A program made the position numbers and the translations under genes. The notes beneath the pieces were generated by a model. It saw nothing but the letters and a program-made list of their open reading frames with translations. It made no database searches and had not been told where the DNA came from. A stretch of DNA of 64,000 nt, from contig CAVRGS010000005.1 in assembly GCA_963720765.1 (NCBI GenBank), positions 62,001-126,000 of the forward strand, written 5' to 3'. This stretch comes from DASUAS01 sp963720765 (GTDB lineage: Bacteria > Actinomycetota > Acidimicrobiia > IMCC26256 > DASPTH01). Every line of letters begins with the position of its first letter. The first letter of the stretch is position 1. Positions 19,537-29,333 of this stretch are shown piece after piece.

Positions 19537-20136
19537 GTGCGGTCCCGGTTCGCCGACTACACGCCGCCGCCCGAGCCGCCCCTCCAGCCCGGTGGTCGTG
19601 CGGCCGCGGTGCTCCTCCCCGTCTTCGAGGAGGACGGTGAGGCGCGCATCGTGCTCACACGCCGGCCCGAGACCATGCCCTCGCATCGCGGTGAGATCGC
19701 GTTCCCGGGCGGGAAGGTCGAGCCGACCGTCGACCACGACGCGCGCGACGCCGCGCTCCGCGAGGCGCACGAGGAGATCGGTCTGCGGCCCGAGTTGGTC
19801 GACGTCGTGGCGGCCCTCCCCACGCTCGGGACCGTCGTCGGCCAGTTCAACATCACGCCCTTCGTGGGCATCACCGACGGCCGGCCGATCGTGACCGCCG
19901 ACTCGCGTGAGGTCGATCGGGTGTTCGACGTCGCGCTCGCCGAGCTCCTCACCGACGACGTGTACCACGAGGAACGCTGGTCGTGGGGTCTCGACGGCAC
20001 CGAGCGGGCGATGCAGTTCTACGAGCTGGCCGACGAGACGATCTGGGGCGCCACGGCCCGGATCCTCACCGGGTTCCTGGCCCGGATCCTCGGCGTCGAG
20101 GTGACCGGCGACTGGGGCGACTGGACCCGGGCCTGA
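19537..20136 (+). CDS. NUDIX hydrolase, CoA-pyrophosphatase (NudL) type
   Basis: The NUDIX box is complete: GGKVEPTVDHDARDAALREA running into HEEIGL, placed after RRPETMPSHRGEIAFPGG, the arrangement of CoA pyrophosphatases. The likely role is hydrolysis of CoA or a related nucleoside diphosphate compound; the substrate is inferred. Intact, 199 residues from GTG 19537. The frame is open back to the groES stop but without a usable start codon, so the true N-terminus could lie further upstream. Confidence 0.85.
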   Translation: MRSRFADYTPPPEPPLQPGGRAAAVLLPVFEEDGEARIVLTRRPETMPSHRGEIAFPGGKVEPTVDHDARDAALREAHEEIGLRPELVDVVAALPTLGTVVGQFNITPFVGITDGRPIVTADSREVDRVFDVALAELLTDDVYHEERWSWGLDGTERAMQFYELADETIWGATARILTGFLARILGVEVTGDWGDWTRA

Positions 20137-20161
20137 CCCCTCGGCGGGAGTAACCTGGAAC

Positions 20162-20180
20162 CTTTCCCTTCGGGGAGAAG
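20162..20180 (+). terminator. UUCG-capped hairpin before guaB3
   Basis: CTTTCCC, TTCG, GGG and AGAAG at 20162-20180 form a short stem with a UUCG tetraloop and one bulge, between the NUDIX stop and the guaB3 ribosome binding site (GGGAGGT at 20194-20200). It may end the upstream transcript or act in the guaB3 leader. A TAACCT hexamer at 20151 could be a -10 element. Confidence 0.35.
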
Positions 20181-20206
20181 TCCCCAGCGCTGCGGGAGGT
20201 ACCGGG

Positions 20207-21368
20207 TTGGAAGTCGAGATCGGCATCGGCAAGTCGGGTCGACGGGCCTACGGCTTCGACGACATCGCCATCGTGCCCAGCCGGCGGACACGCGACCCGG
20301 AAGACGTCGACATCACCTGGGAGCTCGACGCGTTCAAGCTCGAGCTGCCGGTCATCGGTTCCGCGATGGACGGCGCGCTCGTCGCCGCGCACCGCGATCG
20401 AGATGGGTCGGCTCGGCGGCATGGGCTGTCTCAACCTCGAGGGTCTCTGGACGCGCTACGACGACCCCGACGTGCTCTTCGAGGAGATCTCCGAGCTCTC
20501 GAACGAGAAGGCCACGCGGCGGATGCAGGAGATCTACGCCGAACCGATCAAAGAAGAGCTGATCGGGCGGCGCATCCGTGAGATCAAGGACGCCGGCGTC
20601 GTCGCCTGCGCGTCGCTCACACCGCAGCGCGTCGAGATGTACGCGAAGCACGTGCTCGAGGCCGAGCTCGACATCCTCGTGATCCAGGGCACGGTCGTGT
20701 CCGCGGAGCACGTGTCGAAGACGAGCGAACCGCTCAACCTCAAGAAGTTCATCCGCGAGTTCGATCTGCCGATCATCGTCGGCGGCTGCGCGTCGTACTC
20801 CACCGCGTTGCACCTCATGCGCACCGGCGCGGTCGGCGTGCTCGTGGGTGTCGGCCCCGGCCACGCGTGCACCAGCCGCGGCGTGCTCGGCATCGGTGTG
20901 CCGCAAGCCACCGCCATCGCCGATGCCGCCGGTGCGCGCATCCGTCACCTCGACGAGACCGGCGTGTACGTGCACGTCATCGCGGACGGCGGGATGCGCA
21001 CTGGTGGCGACGTCGCCAAGGCGATCGCGTGCGGTGCGGATGCGGTGATGATCGGTTCGCCGCTCGCCGCCGCCTACGAGGCACCCGGCCGCGGTTACCA
21101 CTGGGGCATGGCGACCTTCCACCCCACGCTCCCGCGCGGCGCGCGGGTGAAGGCGTCGAACCGGGCCACGCTGGCCGAGATCCTCACCGGCCCCGCGCAC
21201 GAGAACGACGGCACCCTCAACCTCTTCGGCGCCCTGCGCACCTCGATGGCCACCACCGGCTACGAGACGCTCAAGGAGTTCCAGAAGGCCGAGGTCATGG
21301 TGGCACCGTCGCTGCAGACCGAAGGCAAGGCGCTCCAACGCGCCCAGGGCATCGGCATGGGCCGATAG
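20207..21368 (+). CDS. guaB3: GuaB3 family IMP dehydrogenase-related protein, one frameshift
   Basis: GuaB3 proteins are actinobacterial/cyanobacterial relatives of IMP dehydrogenase lacking CBS domains. YGFDDIAIVPSRRTRDPEDV, MGRLGGMGCLNLEGLW, the catalytic-loop region VGVGPGHACTSRGVLGIGVP (with the loop Cys) and VIADGGMRTGGDVAKAIACG are visible. Frames change near 20390 (GCCGCGCACC); adding one CG gives AARTAIEMGRLGG and a total of 387 residues, the family size. TTG start behind GGGAGGT. In M. tuberculosis guaB3 also lies a few genes beyond groES. Confidence 0.9.
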
Positions 21369-21410
21369 CCGAGACGGCTCTCCACGACACGCCAAGGAGC
21401 GGACCACCCC

Positions 21411-22434
21411 ATGGACATCGCCACCCTTTCCGCCACTGCCAAGGCGCTCGTCGCGCCGGGCAAGGGCATCCTCGCCGCCGACGAGAGCGGCGGGACGATC
21501 AAGAAGCGCTTCGACTCGATCGCGGTCGAGTCGACCGAGACCAACCGGCGCGACTACCGCGAGATGCTGTTCACCGCGAAGAACGTCGGCGACTACATCA
21601 GCGGCGTCATCCTCTTCGACGAGACCATCCGCCAGGACGCCGCCGACGGCACGTCGCTGGTGAAGCTGCTCGAGGGGCAGGGCATCATCCCCGGCATCAA
21701 GGTCGACCAGGGCGCCAAGCCGCTCGCCGGCGCCGACGGTGAGACCGTCACGGAAGGTCTCGACGGCCTGCGCGAGCGTCTCGCCGAGTACCACTCGCTC
21801 GGCGCGCGCTTCGCCAAGTGGCGCGCGACCTACACGATCACCGACACCCTTCCCGAGCGCGTACTGCGTCGACGTGAACGCGCATGCGCTGGCGCGCTAC
21901 GCCGCGCTGTGCCAGGAAGCCGGCATCGTCCCGATCGTCGAGCCCGAGGTCCTGATGGACGGCGAGCACACGATCGAGCGTTCGTTCGACGTGACGTCGG
22001 CCGTGCTCGACGCGCTCTACGAGGCGCTGTTCCTCCAGCGGGTGCGTCTCGACGGCACGCTGCTCAAGCCCAACATGGTGCTGTCGGGTTACGCGTGCTC
22101 GCAGCAGGCGTCCGTCGACGAGGTGGCGGAGGCCACGGTGCGTTGCTTCCGCTCGACGGTGCCCGCCGCGGTGCCCGGCATCGTGTTCCTCTCCGGCGGT
22201 CAGACCGACGAGCTGGCGACCGCGCACCTCAACGCCATGAACCGGCTGGGCGATCTCCCGTGGGAGCTGAGCTTCTCCTACGGGCGGGCGCTCCAGGCGC
22301 CGGCGCTCAAGGCATGGAAGGGCGACACGGCCAACGTCGATGCCGGCCGCAACGCGTTCCTCCACCGGGCCAAGCTCAACAGCGCCGCCCGCTCGGGGTC
22401 GTACACGGCCGCCATGGAGAAGGCGGCGAGCTGA
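21411..22434 (+). CDS. Class I fructose-bisphosphate aldolase, one frameshift
   Basis: Cleaves fructose-1,6-bisphosphate to triose phosphates by Schiff-base chemistry. GKGILAADESGGTIKKRF, GVILFDETIRQ, GIKVDQGAKPL, PIVEPEVLMDG, the Schiff-base lysine in GTLLKPNMVLSG, FLSGGQTDELAT and WELSFSYGRALQ are all class I motifs. Frames change near 21858 (GAGCGCGTACTGC); one CG restores ERAYCVDVNAHAL and 341 residues. Class I aldolase is the less common type in actinobacteria but occurs regularly. ATG start with AAGGAG upstream. Confidence 0.92.
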
Positions 22435-22468
22435 GCGCTCGCAGTTGAAATTGCGTTGAACACCTCGG

Positions 22469-22498
22469 CAACATTTCTTCTCGAAGTCACAACATTTC
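22469..22498 (+). promoter_or_regulatory. Direct repeats CAACATTTC spaced two helical turns, in AT-richer intergenic region
   Basis: CAACATTTC occurs at 22469-22477 and again at 22490-22498, 21 bases apart, in an unusually AT-rich 87-base gap. TTGAAATTG and GTTGAAC just upstream are related half-site-like words. A TAGAGT at 22504-22509 with TCGAAG at 22481-22486 (17-base spacer) would form a promoter overlapping the second repeat. This suggests a regulator site controlling the small gene at 22522 or pcrA. Confidence 0.5.
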
Positions 22499-22521
22499 AG
22501 TTGTAGAGTCGCCCGATCCAT

Positions 22522-22782
22522 ATGCGACGCATCGACTCGACCCACAGCACCTGGTTGTTCGACACGGAGCGGATGCGCTTCTGTCGTCTCCCGCGCGGGG
22601 TCGACCCGCAGTCGATCACCCTCGACAGTGAGTGGCAGTCCTACTTCGGGCTCGAGATCGAGGCGGCCGGCGCGTTCACGGTGGCGCTCAACGCCGACCA
22701 CACCCGGCTGCTCCGGGCGTGGCGCGAGGAGCCCGAGCCCACCAAGGAGCTCGAGCTCCAGCCCGACGCGTCGTCTGACTGA
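22522..22782 (+). CDS. Small hypothetical protein (86 residues)
   Basis: I do not recognise a family. The protein begins MRRIDSTHSTWLFDTERMRF, has a middle QSITLDSEWQSYFGLEIE, and ends in an acidic tail. No signal sequence, membrane segment or metal motif is visible. Intact, ATG start, preceded by the AT-rich regulatory-looking gap. It lies 56 bases before pcrA and may share its transcript. Confidence 0.65.
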   Translation: MRRIDSTHSTWLFDTERMRFCRLPRGVDPQSITLDSEWQSYFGLEIEAAGAFTVALNADHTRLLRAWREEPEPTKELELQPDASSD

Positions 22783-22837
22783 CGTCAACCTGCGCGTCCT
22801 CCTCCCGGAGAGAACCGAACACGCGTACGATCTCGGG

Positions 22838-25199
22838 GTGATCACCTCCGACGCCATCCTCGCCGGGCTCAACCCGGTCCAGCGCGAGGCAGCGTCGGCA
22901 CCCGACGGCCCCATCGTGGTCATCGCCGGTGCCGGGTCGGGCAAGACGCGCGTGCTCACCCACCGCATCGCGTTCCTGATCGCGGAGCAGCGGGCGTCGC
23001 CGTTCGGCCTCGCCGCGATCACGTTCACCAACAAGGCGGCGGGCGAGATGAAGGCGCGCGTCGGCGAGCTGGTCGGTCCGGTGGCCGAACGCATGTGGGT
23101 GTCGACGTTCCACTCGATGTGCTCGCGCATCCTCCGCCGCGAAGCACCGTTGCTCGGCTACCGCTCGTCCTTCTCGATCTACGACCAAGCCGACGCCGTG
23201 CGCCTCGTCGACTACGTGCGTCGCGACCTCGACATGGACCCGAAGCGGTTCCCGCCTCGCCGCCTGCAGGCCGCGATCTCGGCGATGAAGAACGAGCTGG
23301 TGTCGTGGGAACAGGCGGTGGACCGCGCGTTCACCCCGCCGGAGAAGCGCGTCGCCGACGTGTACCGCGAGTACCAGCGCCGCCTGCTCGAAGCTTCCGC
23401 GCTCGACTTCGACGACCTGCTGGTGCAGACGGTGCACCTGTTCCGCGACCACGCCGACGCCAAGCAGCGGTGGGCCGGTCGGTTCCGCCACGTGCTGGTC
23501 GACGAGTTCCAGGACACCAACGTGGCGCAGTGGGAGCTGGTGCGGATGCTCACCGAGGAGCACCGCAACGTGATGGTGGTGGGGGATCAGGACCAGTCGA
23601 TCTACAAATTCCGTGGCGCCGACTTCCGGAACCTGGTGAAGTTCGAGGAGGTCTTCCCCGAGGCGTCGGTCATCGTCATGGAGCAGAACTACCGCTCCAG
23701 CCAGCGCATCCTCGACGCCGCCAACGCGGTGATCGCCAACAACGCGGCACGTCGTCCGAAGCACCTCTGGACCGAGCAGATCGGCGGGGAGCTGATCACC
23801 CGCTACCACGCGGAGGACGAGCACGACGAGGCCGCGTTCGTGGTGCACGAGATCGGCCGCCTCGTCGACACCGAGCACCATCGCTTCGGCGACGTCGCAG
23901 TCTTCTACCGCACCAACGCGCAGAGCCGCGTCGTCGAGGAGTCGCTCGTCCGCGCCGGCGTGCCGTACCGAGTCGTCGGCGGCGTGAAGTTCTACGACCG
24001 GCGCGAGGTGAAGGACGTCCTCGCCTACCTGCGCGCGCTCGTGAACCCCGACGACGAAGTGAGCTGGCGGCGCGTGGTCAACACGCCCAAGCGCGGCGTC
24101 GGCGACACGTCGGTCAACAAGGTGGCCGCGCACGCGCAGGGCGCGGGCATCACGTTCCGCGACGCGCTCGCACGCGCCGACATCGCGGGGGTGAGCGGCA
24201 AGGCCCTCGGGGGCATCCGCGACCTGCTCGAGCTCATGACCGGCTTCACCGCCGTCGCAGTCGGCGGTGGTGGGGCCACGGGCGGCATCGGCCCCACCGT
24301 GGAATCGATCCTCGAGCAGACCGGCTACCTCGCCGAGCTCGAGGCGGAACGGTCGATCGAGGCGCGCGGGCGCATCGAGAACCTGCAGGAGCTCGTCGGC
24401 GTGTGCCACGAGTTCGACCAGGCGCTCGACGCCGGAGACGTGTCGGGTCTTCCCGGCATCGCCGGGGTGGGCACCGCCGACAACACCGCCGGCGACATCA
24501 CCATCCCCGACGGCCTCCCGCGCATCCAGGCCTTCCTCGAGGCGATCTCGCTGGTCACCGACATGGACACCGAGAACGCCGATGGTGAAGGAGGCGCCGA
24601 CACGAGTGCGGTCACGCTGATGACGTTGCACACGGCGAAGGGCCTCGAGTTCCCCGTCGTGTTCCTCACCGGCATGGAGGACGGCGTGTTCCCGCACACT
24701 CGCAGCCTCGGCGATCCCGACGAGCTCGAAGAGGAACGGCGCCTCTGCTACGTCGGCATCACACGCGCACGCGAACGCCTCTACCTCTGCCACGCGTGGA
24801 GCCGCATGCTCTTCGGCGCCACCGACTACTACCCGCCGAGCCGCTTCCTGTCCGAGATCCCGGAGGAGCTCATGCAGGTGCTCGGTGCGGGTGCGGAGCG
24901 CGGCCGGACCTACGGCGGCAGCGGCACGAGCCGTCGCCGGGATCCGGGGGAGCACCGGCGCGCGGTCGCGGAAGCGGCGACGCGTCCCTCGCCGTCCGCA
25001 CCCAGCGGCCCGTCGGGTGCGCGCGGGCGCGGAGGGCATGGGCCTCCGCGTGGGCGACGACGTCAGCCACGACAAGTTCGGCGAGGGCGTCATCATCGAG
25101 CTCGTGGGCGAGGGCGACAAGACCGAAGCGGTCGTGCACTTCCGCGACGTCGGCGAGAAGCGGCTGCTCCTCGCGTGGGCGCCCCTCGCCAAGGTCTGA
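22838..25199 (+). CDS. pcrA: ATP-dependent DNA helicase PcrA/UvrD, one frameshift
   Basis: SF1A helicase for nucleotide-excision repair and replication restart. In order: Q motif GLNPVQREA, Walker A AGAGSGKTRVLTHRIA, TFTNKAAGEMKARV, DEFQDTN, GDQDQSIYKFRGAD, QNYRSSQRIL, LMTLHTAKGLEFPVVFLTGM, CYVGITRARERLYLCHA. The C-terminal Tudor-like domain (GLRVGDDVSHDKFGEGVI) is in another frame after a junction near 25027; one CG joins it, total 787 residues. GTG 22838 was chosen because the Q motif begins within ten residues. The segment before the Tudor domain is long, basic and Pro/Gly/Arg-rich. Confidence 0.92.
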
Positions 25200-25239
25200 C
25201 GGCGAGGGTCTCGTTCGCGGGGGTCTTGCTCGCGAGGGT

Positions 25240-25707
25240 CTAACCGGCGGAGCTCGCCGACGGCGCGGGCTTGCGGAGACGCAGATCGACCAGCAGCTCG
25301 CCCTTCTGGGCGCCGACCTGGCCGACCTCGGTCTGGTAGCGGGCAAGGTCGGTGCTCTGCAGCTTGTGGTCGTTGCAGTCGACGAACGAGTCGATCGAGC
25401 CCCGCCAGCGCACGCGGCAGTCCGTGGTTCCGGGCTTGATGTCGGCGAGCGCGACGACCTTGCCCGCTTCGAGCGCGAGCAGGATGCTGCGGTCGCCACC
25501 GAACGGATCGGGCACGAAGTACGGCCCACCGGACTTCAGGTCCTTGCGGATCGAAGCGGCGACGCCGGCGTCGAAGGCCACGTACTTGGTGGGGCTCCCG
25601 GCGCGGCTGGTGGTGATCAGCAGCACGGCGGCGACCAGGAGCCCGGCGACGATCACGGCGCCGGTGGCCACGAGCAGGATCTTGGCATCGGACCGTTGGA
25701 GGGCCAC
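25240..25707 (-). CDS. Single-pass membrane protein of unknown function
   Basis: One N-terminal membrane segment (ILLVATGAVIVAGLLVAAVL) precedes an extracytoplasmic domain of about 120 residues with two cysteines (TTDCRVRWRGSIDSFVDCND). The second half faintly recalls the C-terminal part of Rieske-type domains, but the Cys-His pairs are not there, so no function is given. Intact, 155 residues, GTG start at 25707. It lies opposite to pcrA and sucC, with its start 76 bases from that of sucC. Confidence 0.7.
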   Translation of the reverse strand: MALQRSDAKILLVATGAVIVAGLLVAAVLLITTSRAGSPTKYVAFDAGVAASIRKDLKSGGPYFVPDPFGGDRSILLALEAGKVVALADIKPGTTDCRVRWRGSIDSFVDCNDHKLQSTDLARYQTEVGQVGAQKGELLVDLRLRKPAPSASSAG

Positions 25708-25783
25708 GGCAGACGGTGTACCACCCAGGTCCCCGATTCCCCGGTTTGTGGTCGGTCGTGCGCGTCGACCACGATTCCCCCTC

Positions 25784-26935
25784 GTGGATCTCTTCGAATA
25801 TCAGGGCAAGCAGCTGTTCGCGCGCTACGGCATCCCCGTGTCCGACGGTGCACCCGTCACCACGGTGCCCGAGGCGGTGGAGGTGGCCGACCGCATCGGG
25901 TACCCGGTGGTGGTGAAGGCCCAGGTCCAGGTGGGTGGCCGCGGCAAGGCCGGCGGCATCAAGCTCGCGGCCAACTCCGAGGAGGCCCGCACCCACGCCG
26001 AGAACATCCTCGGCATGGACATCAAGGGCCACGAGGTGAAGGTGGTCTGGATCGAGACGGCGAGCGACATCGCCGAGGAGTACTACGCCTCCTTCACCCT
26101 CGATCGCGCCGCCAAGCTCCACCTCGGCATGCTCTCGGCGCAGGGCGGCGTGGAGATCGAGCAGGTGGCGGAGGAGAACCCCGACGCCATCGCCAAGATC
26201 CACGTCGACCCCGTCGACGGCCTCACGGAGGCGCAGTGCCGCGAGTGGGTGGCGGCCGCCGAGCTCAACCCCGCCGCCACCGAGGGGGCGGTCGACATCC
26301 TCATGAAGCTCTACGAGGCCTACGTCGACGGCGACGCCGACCTGGTGGAGATCAACCCGCTGATCCTCACGCCCGACGGTCGGGTGCACGCGCTCGACGC
26401 CAAGGTCACGCTCGACGACAACGCGATCTTCCGTCACCCCGACTACACCGACTACGACGCCACCCAGGTGCGCGACGCGCGCGAGTCGTTCGCCCACGAG
26501 CAGGGCCTGCAGTACGTCGGCCTCGACGGCTCGGTCGGCGTGATCGCGAACGGCGCCGGGCTGGCGATGAGCACGGTCGACATCGTCAACCAGGTCGGTG
26601 GCAGCCCGGCCAACTTCCTCGACATCGGTGGCGGCGCCAACGCCGACGTGATGGCGGGCGCGCTGAGCGTCATCGTCAGCGACACCAACGTGCGCTCGAT
26701 CTTCATCAACATCTTCGGCGGCATCACCAAGGGCGAAGAGGTCGCCAACGGCATCGTGCAGGCGCTCGAGCGGGTGCAGATCGACCCGCCGATCGTGATC
26801 CGCCTCGACGGCACCAACGCCGACGAGGGTCGCGCGATCCTCGAACCGCACCTGTCCGACAAGCTGCAGATGCAGCCCACCATGCTCGACGCCGCCCGCA
26901 CGGCCGTCGAGCTCGCCGGAGGCACCGTCAAGTGA
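25784..26935 (+). CDS. sucC: Succinate-CoA ligase, ADP-forming, beta subunit
   Basis: TCA-cycle enzyme linking succinyl-CoA to nucleotide triphosphate synthesis. ATP-grasp motifs VVKAQVQVGGRGKAGGIKLA, DADLVEINPL and DAKVTLDDNA are followed by the CoA-ligase domain GVIANGAGLAMSTVD and GGSPANFLDIGGGA. Intact, 383 residues from GTG 25784 (VDLFEYQGKQLF). Stop overlaps the sucD start (GTGA), so the two subunits are translationally coupled. Confidence 0.95.
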   Translation: MDLFEYQGKQLFARYGIPVSDGAPVTTVPEAVEVADRIGYPVVVKAQVQVGGRGKAGGIKLAANSEEARTHAENILGMDIKGHEVKVVWIETASDIAEEYYASFTLDRAAKLHLGMLSAQGGVEIEQVAEENPDAIAKIHVDPVDGLTEAQCREWVAAAELNPAATEGAVDILMKLYEAYVDGDADLVEINPLILTPDGRVHALDAKVTLDDNAIFRHPDYTDYDATQVRDARESFAHEQGLQYVGLDGSVGVIANGAGLAMSTVDIVNQVGGSPANFLDIGGGANADVMAGALSVIVSDTNVRSIFINIFGGITKGEEVANGIVQALERVQIDPPIVIRLDGTNADEGRAILEPHLSDKLQMQPTMLDAARTAVELAGGTVK

Positions 26936-27816
26936 GCATCTTCGTCGACGAGACCACCAAGGTCGTCTACCAGGGCCTGACCGGCGGCCAGGGCAGCTTC
27001 TACGGCAAGTTGAACCGCGACTACGGCACTCAGGTCGTCGCCGGCACCAGCCCCAAGAAGGCGGGCACCGACGTCGACGGCATCCCCGTGTTCGCCAACG
27101 TGGGTGACGCGGTCGCCGCGACCGGCGCCACCGCGTCGTGCATCTTCATCCCCGCGCCGGGCGTCCGGTCCGCGGTGATGGAGGCGGCCGAGGCCGGCAT
27201 CGAGTTCGTCGTGTGCATCACCGAGGGCGTGCCCGCGCAGGACGAGGCGTGGTTCTTCAACAAGCTGCGGCGCGACTTCCCGAACACGCGGCTGCTCGGC
27301 CCGAACTGCCCGGGGATCATCAGCCCCGGCAAGGCCAACATCGGCATCACCGCCGGGCACATCGCCAAGGAAGGCGGCCCGGTCGGCATCGTGAGCCGCT
27401 CGGGCACGCTCACCTACCAGGCGCTCTACGAGCTGCAGCAGAAGGGCATCGGCGTCACCACGTGCGTCGGCATCGGCGGTGACCCCGTGCCGGGCACGAG
27501 CTTCATCGACTGCCTGCGTGCGTTCGAAGCCGACCCCGAGACCAAGGCCGTGATGATGATCGGCGAGATCGGTGGTTCGGCCGAGGAAGAGGCGGCCGAC
27601 TTCATCAAGAGCTCGATGTCGAAGCCGGTGTCGTCGTACATCGCGGGCGTCACCGCGCCTCCCGGCAAGAAGATGGGCCACGCCGGCGCCATCGTCTCCG
27701 GCGGCAAGGGCACCGCGGCGGCGAAGATGGAAGCGCTGCGCGACGCGGGCGTCGAGGTGGGCCTCAACCCCACCGAGGCCGGCGAGCTCATGGCCGGCAT
27801 CGTTTCCAAGCTGTAG
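26932..27816 (+). CDS. sucD: Succinate-CoA ligase, alpha subunit
   Basis: Partner of SucC. GLTGGQGSFYGKLNRDYGT binds CoA, GPNCPGIISPGKANIGI and VSRSGTLTYQ are conserved, and KKMGHAGAIVSGGKGTA carries the phosphorylated active-site His. Intact, 294 residues. GTG start overlapping sucC. Confidence 0.95.
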   Translation: MSIFVDETTKVVYQGLTGGQGSFYGKLNRDYGTQVVAGTSPKKAGTDVDGIPVFANVGDAVAATGATASCIFIPAPGVRSAVMEAAEAGIEFVVCITEGVPAQDEAWFFNKLRRDFPNTRLLGPNCPGIISPGKANIGITAGHIAKEGGPVGIVSRSGTLTYQALYELQQKGIGVTTCVGIGGDPVPGTSFIDCLRAFEADPETKAVMMIGEIGGSAEEEAADFIKSSMSKPVSSYIAGVTAPPGKKMGHAGAIVSGGKGTAAAKMEALRDAGVEVGLNPTEAGELMAGIVSKL

Positions 27817-28044
27817 GCGTTTCCAGGCTCTGGTCGTGCTGGAGCACGCGGCGCCGGTGCGGCGTCAGCGTGCCGATCGCGTGCGTTCCCCGCGCGACTC
27901 GCCGAACCGTGCCTCGACGCGCTTCGTAGCCCAGCGCGTCAGCGAGCTGCTCGACGGGATCGGTCGCAAGCATCACGTTCCCGCCGAGGTGCAGTGCGGG
28001 CCGATTCCGCGCAGCATCTGCCCGACGGCGCGACGGGTGGACAT
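27788..28044 (-). CDS. Possible small frame-disrupted gene, unknown
   Basis: The 323-base stretch after sucD has no convincing intact gene. On the minus strand, two frames joined near 28013 read MSTRRAVGQMLRGIGP and then LHLGGNVMLATDPVEQLADA, which looks protein-like, and joining them needs one shift of the kind seen all over the window. The C-terminal end would overlap sucD. No family recognised; it could be a decayed gene or chance. Confidence 0.25.
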
Positions 28045-28089
28045 GGCATGTGCTCGATCGGCCGGCCGCGAGGCCATGGCCCGACATTG

Positions 28090-28119
28090 GATCGACCCCG
28101 CACGAGGGCGGGGTCGATC
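28090..28119 (-). terminator. Perfect 12-bp GC-rich hairpin
   Basis: GATCGACCCCGC (28090-28101), loop ACGAGG, GCGGGGTCGATC (28108-28119). It lies 20 bases past the stop of the minus-strand membrane gene at 28140. No T-run follows on either strand. Most likely a terminator for that gene; being symmetric it could also act on sucD readthrough. Confidence 0.65.
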
Positions 28120-28139
28120 AGTGAGCCGCGCTGCGCCGG

Positions 28140-28628
28140 TCAGGCGGTCGGTGGACCCGGCGGGGGCGGAGGCGCGGAACCCGTGTTGCCGCTGCCGCCG
28201 AGCGCGCCGGGGAGGTCGCCTGCTTCCTTCGCCATCAGGTAGCCGCCGACGGTGAGGCCCGCTGCGGCGAGGAGGCCCAGCCACAGGCCGATCGCCACGT
28301 AGTCCGTGTTCGAGATCCACTTGATGAGGATGAACACGAACGCGACCGCGCCGCCGGCGAGGTGGACGACGCCCCAGCCGACGCTGCCGAGGCGCTCGGG
28401 CATGTCGACGTTCGCGAGCTTCTCGACGATCACGTGGGCCGCCAGCACGATTCCGAGGAGGATCGCGATCACGCTCCAGAAGGCGCCCGGGCTCTGCCAG
28501 CCGTTGCGGCTCACGCTCCCGAACGGCCCGAGGTCGACGCTGTACCAGTGGAAGAAGCTGAACACGAGCAGCAGGATCCCGGAGACGGCCGTGACCATCT
28601 CCCCGGGGGTCAATTTCTTCAGATCCAC
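28140..28628 (-). CDS. Four-helix integral membrane protein, unknown function
   Basis: Begins VDLKKLTPGEMVTAVSGILL at GTG 28628, which has AGAGGAG seven bases upstream; a longer start at 28676 is less likely. Four hydrophobic segments are visible (VSGILLLVFSFFHWYSV, AFWSVIAILLGIVLAAHVIV, GAVAFVFILIKW, IGLWLGLLAAAGLTVGGYL). The C-terminus is a Gly/Pro-rich tail (GSAPPPPPGPPTA). Small membrane proteins of this layout are common in actinobacteria; no enzyme motif is visible. Divergent from purN. Confidence 0.75.
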   Translation of the reverse strand: MDLKKLTPGEMVTAVSGILLLVFSFFHWYSVDLGPFGSVSRNGWQSPGAFWSVIAILLGIVLAAHVIVEKLANVDMPERLGSVGWGVVHLAGGAVAFVFILIKWISNTDYVAIGLWLGLLAAAGLTVGGYLMAKEAGDLPGALGGSGNTGSAPPPPPGPPTA

Positions 28629-28765
28629 GCTGGGTCTCCTCTGCTGGGTGAATGCCATGCCCTGCCCGGGGCACATCGGCGCCTAGCCCATCATGGCTCG
28701 ACCCACAATGCAAGGATCCTCGCCGAGACCAGCCCGGCGACAGGCGACTCGGCTACCTTCGCAGC

Positions 28766-29333
28766 GTGGCCCGTCTCGCGGTGTTGGCGTCGGGGAGCGG
28801 CACCATCCTGCGCTCCATGCTCGAGCACGATCTCCCCATCGCGGTGGTGCTCGCCGACCGCCCGTGCGGAGCGCTCGCCATCGCCGAGGAGGCCGACGTC
28901 GCCACCGAATTGGTCGAGCGCACCACCTTCGGGGCCGACTTCGACCGGGTCGCCTACACCCACGAGGTGCTCGACGCGCTCAAGCGTCACCAGGTCGATC
29001 TCATCGCCATGGCCGGCTTCGGCACCATCCTCTCGAAGCCGATCCACGACGCGTTCCCCGATCGCATCGTCAACACCCACCCGGCGTTGCTCCCCGCGTT
29101 CAAGGGGTGGCACGCGGTCGACGACGCGCTCGGCGGCGGGCGTGAAGGTCACCGGGTGCACGGTGCACCTGGCGCGCCTCGAGGTCGACGAGGGTCCGAT
29201 CCTGGCGCAGGAGGCGGTCCCCGTCCTCCCCGACGACACGGTCGAGACCCTCCACGAACGGATCAAGGAAGTCGAACGAAGGATCTATCCCGAGGTGCTG
29301 CGGAAGCTCTCCGAAGAGAAGTTGGTGCAATGA
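28766..29333 (+). CDS. purN: Phosphoribosylglycinamide formyltransferase, one frameshift
   Basis: Third step of purine synthesis, formylating GAR with 10-formyl-THF. VLASGSGTILRSMLEH binds phosphate. DLIAMAGFGTILSKP, NTHPALLPAFKGWHAV (catalytic Asn/His region) and GCTVHLARLEVDEGPILAQE are typical. Frames change near 29137 (GGCGGCGGGCGTG); restoring two bases gives GAGVKVTGCTVH and 189 residues, the family length. GTG start at 28766. Overlaps purH (ATGA). Confidence 0.92.

Noticed and set aside
22688..26851. A 1387-residue open frame on the minus strand
   Set aside because: It lies antisense to pcrA and sucC, both of which have clear family motifs. Its sequence is rich in Val/Asp/His/Arg repeats typical of the complement of high-GC codons and shows no domain. 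Long antisense frames of this kind occur all over the window.
28090..28119. Hairpin as part of a tRNA or riboswitch
   Set aside because: It is a simple perfect stem with a six-base loop, with no cloverleaf, conserved T-loop or aptamer core around it. A terminator explains it better.
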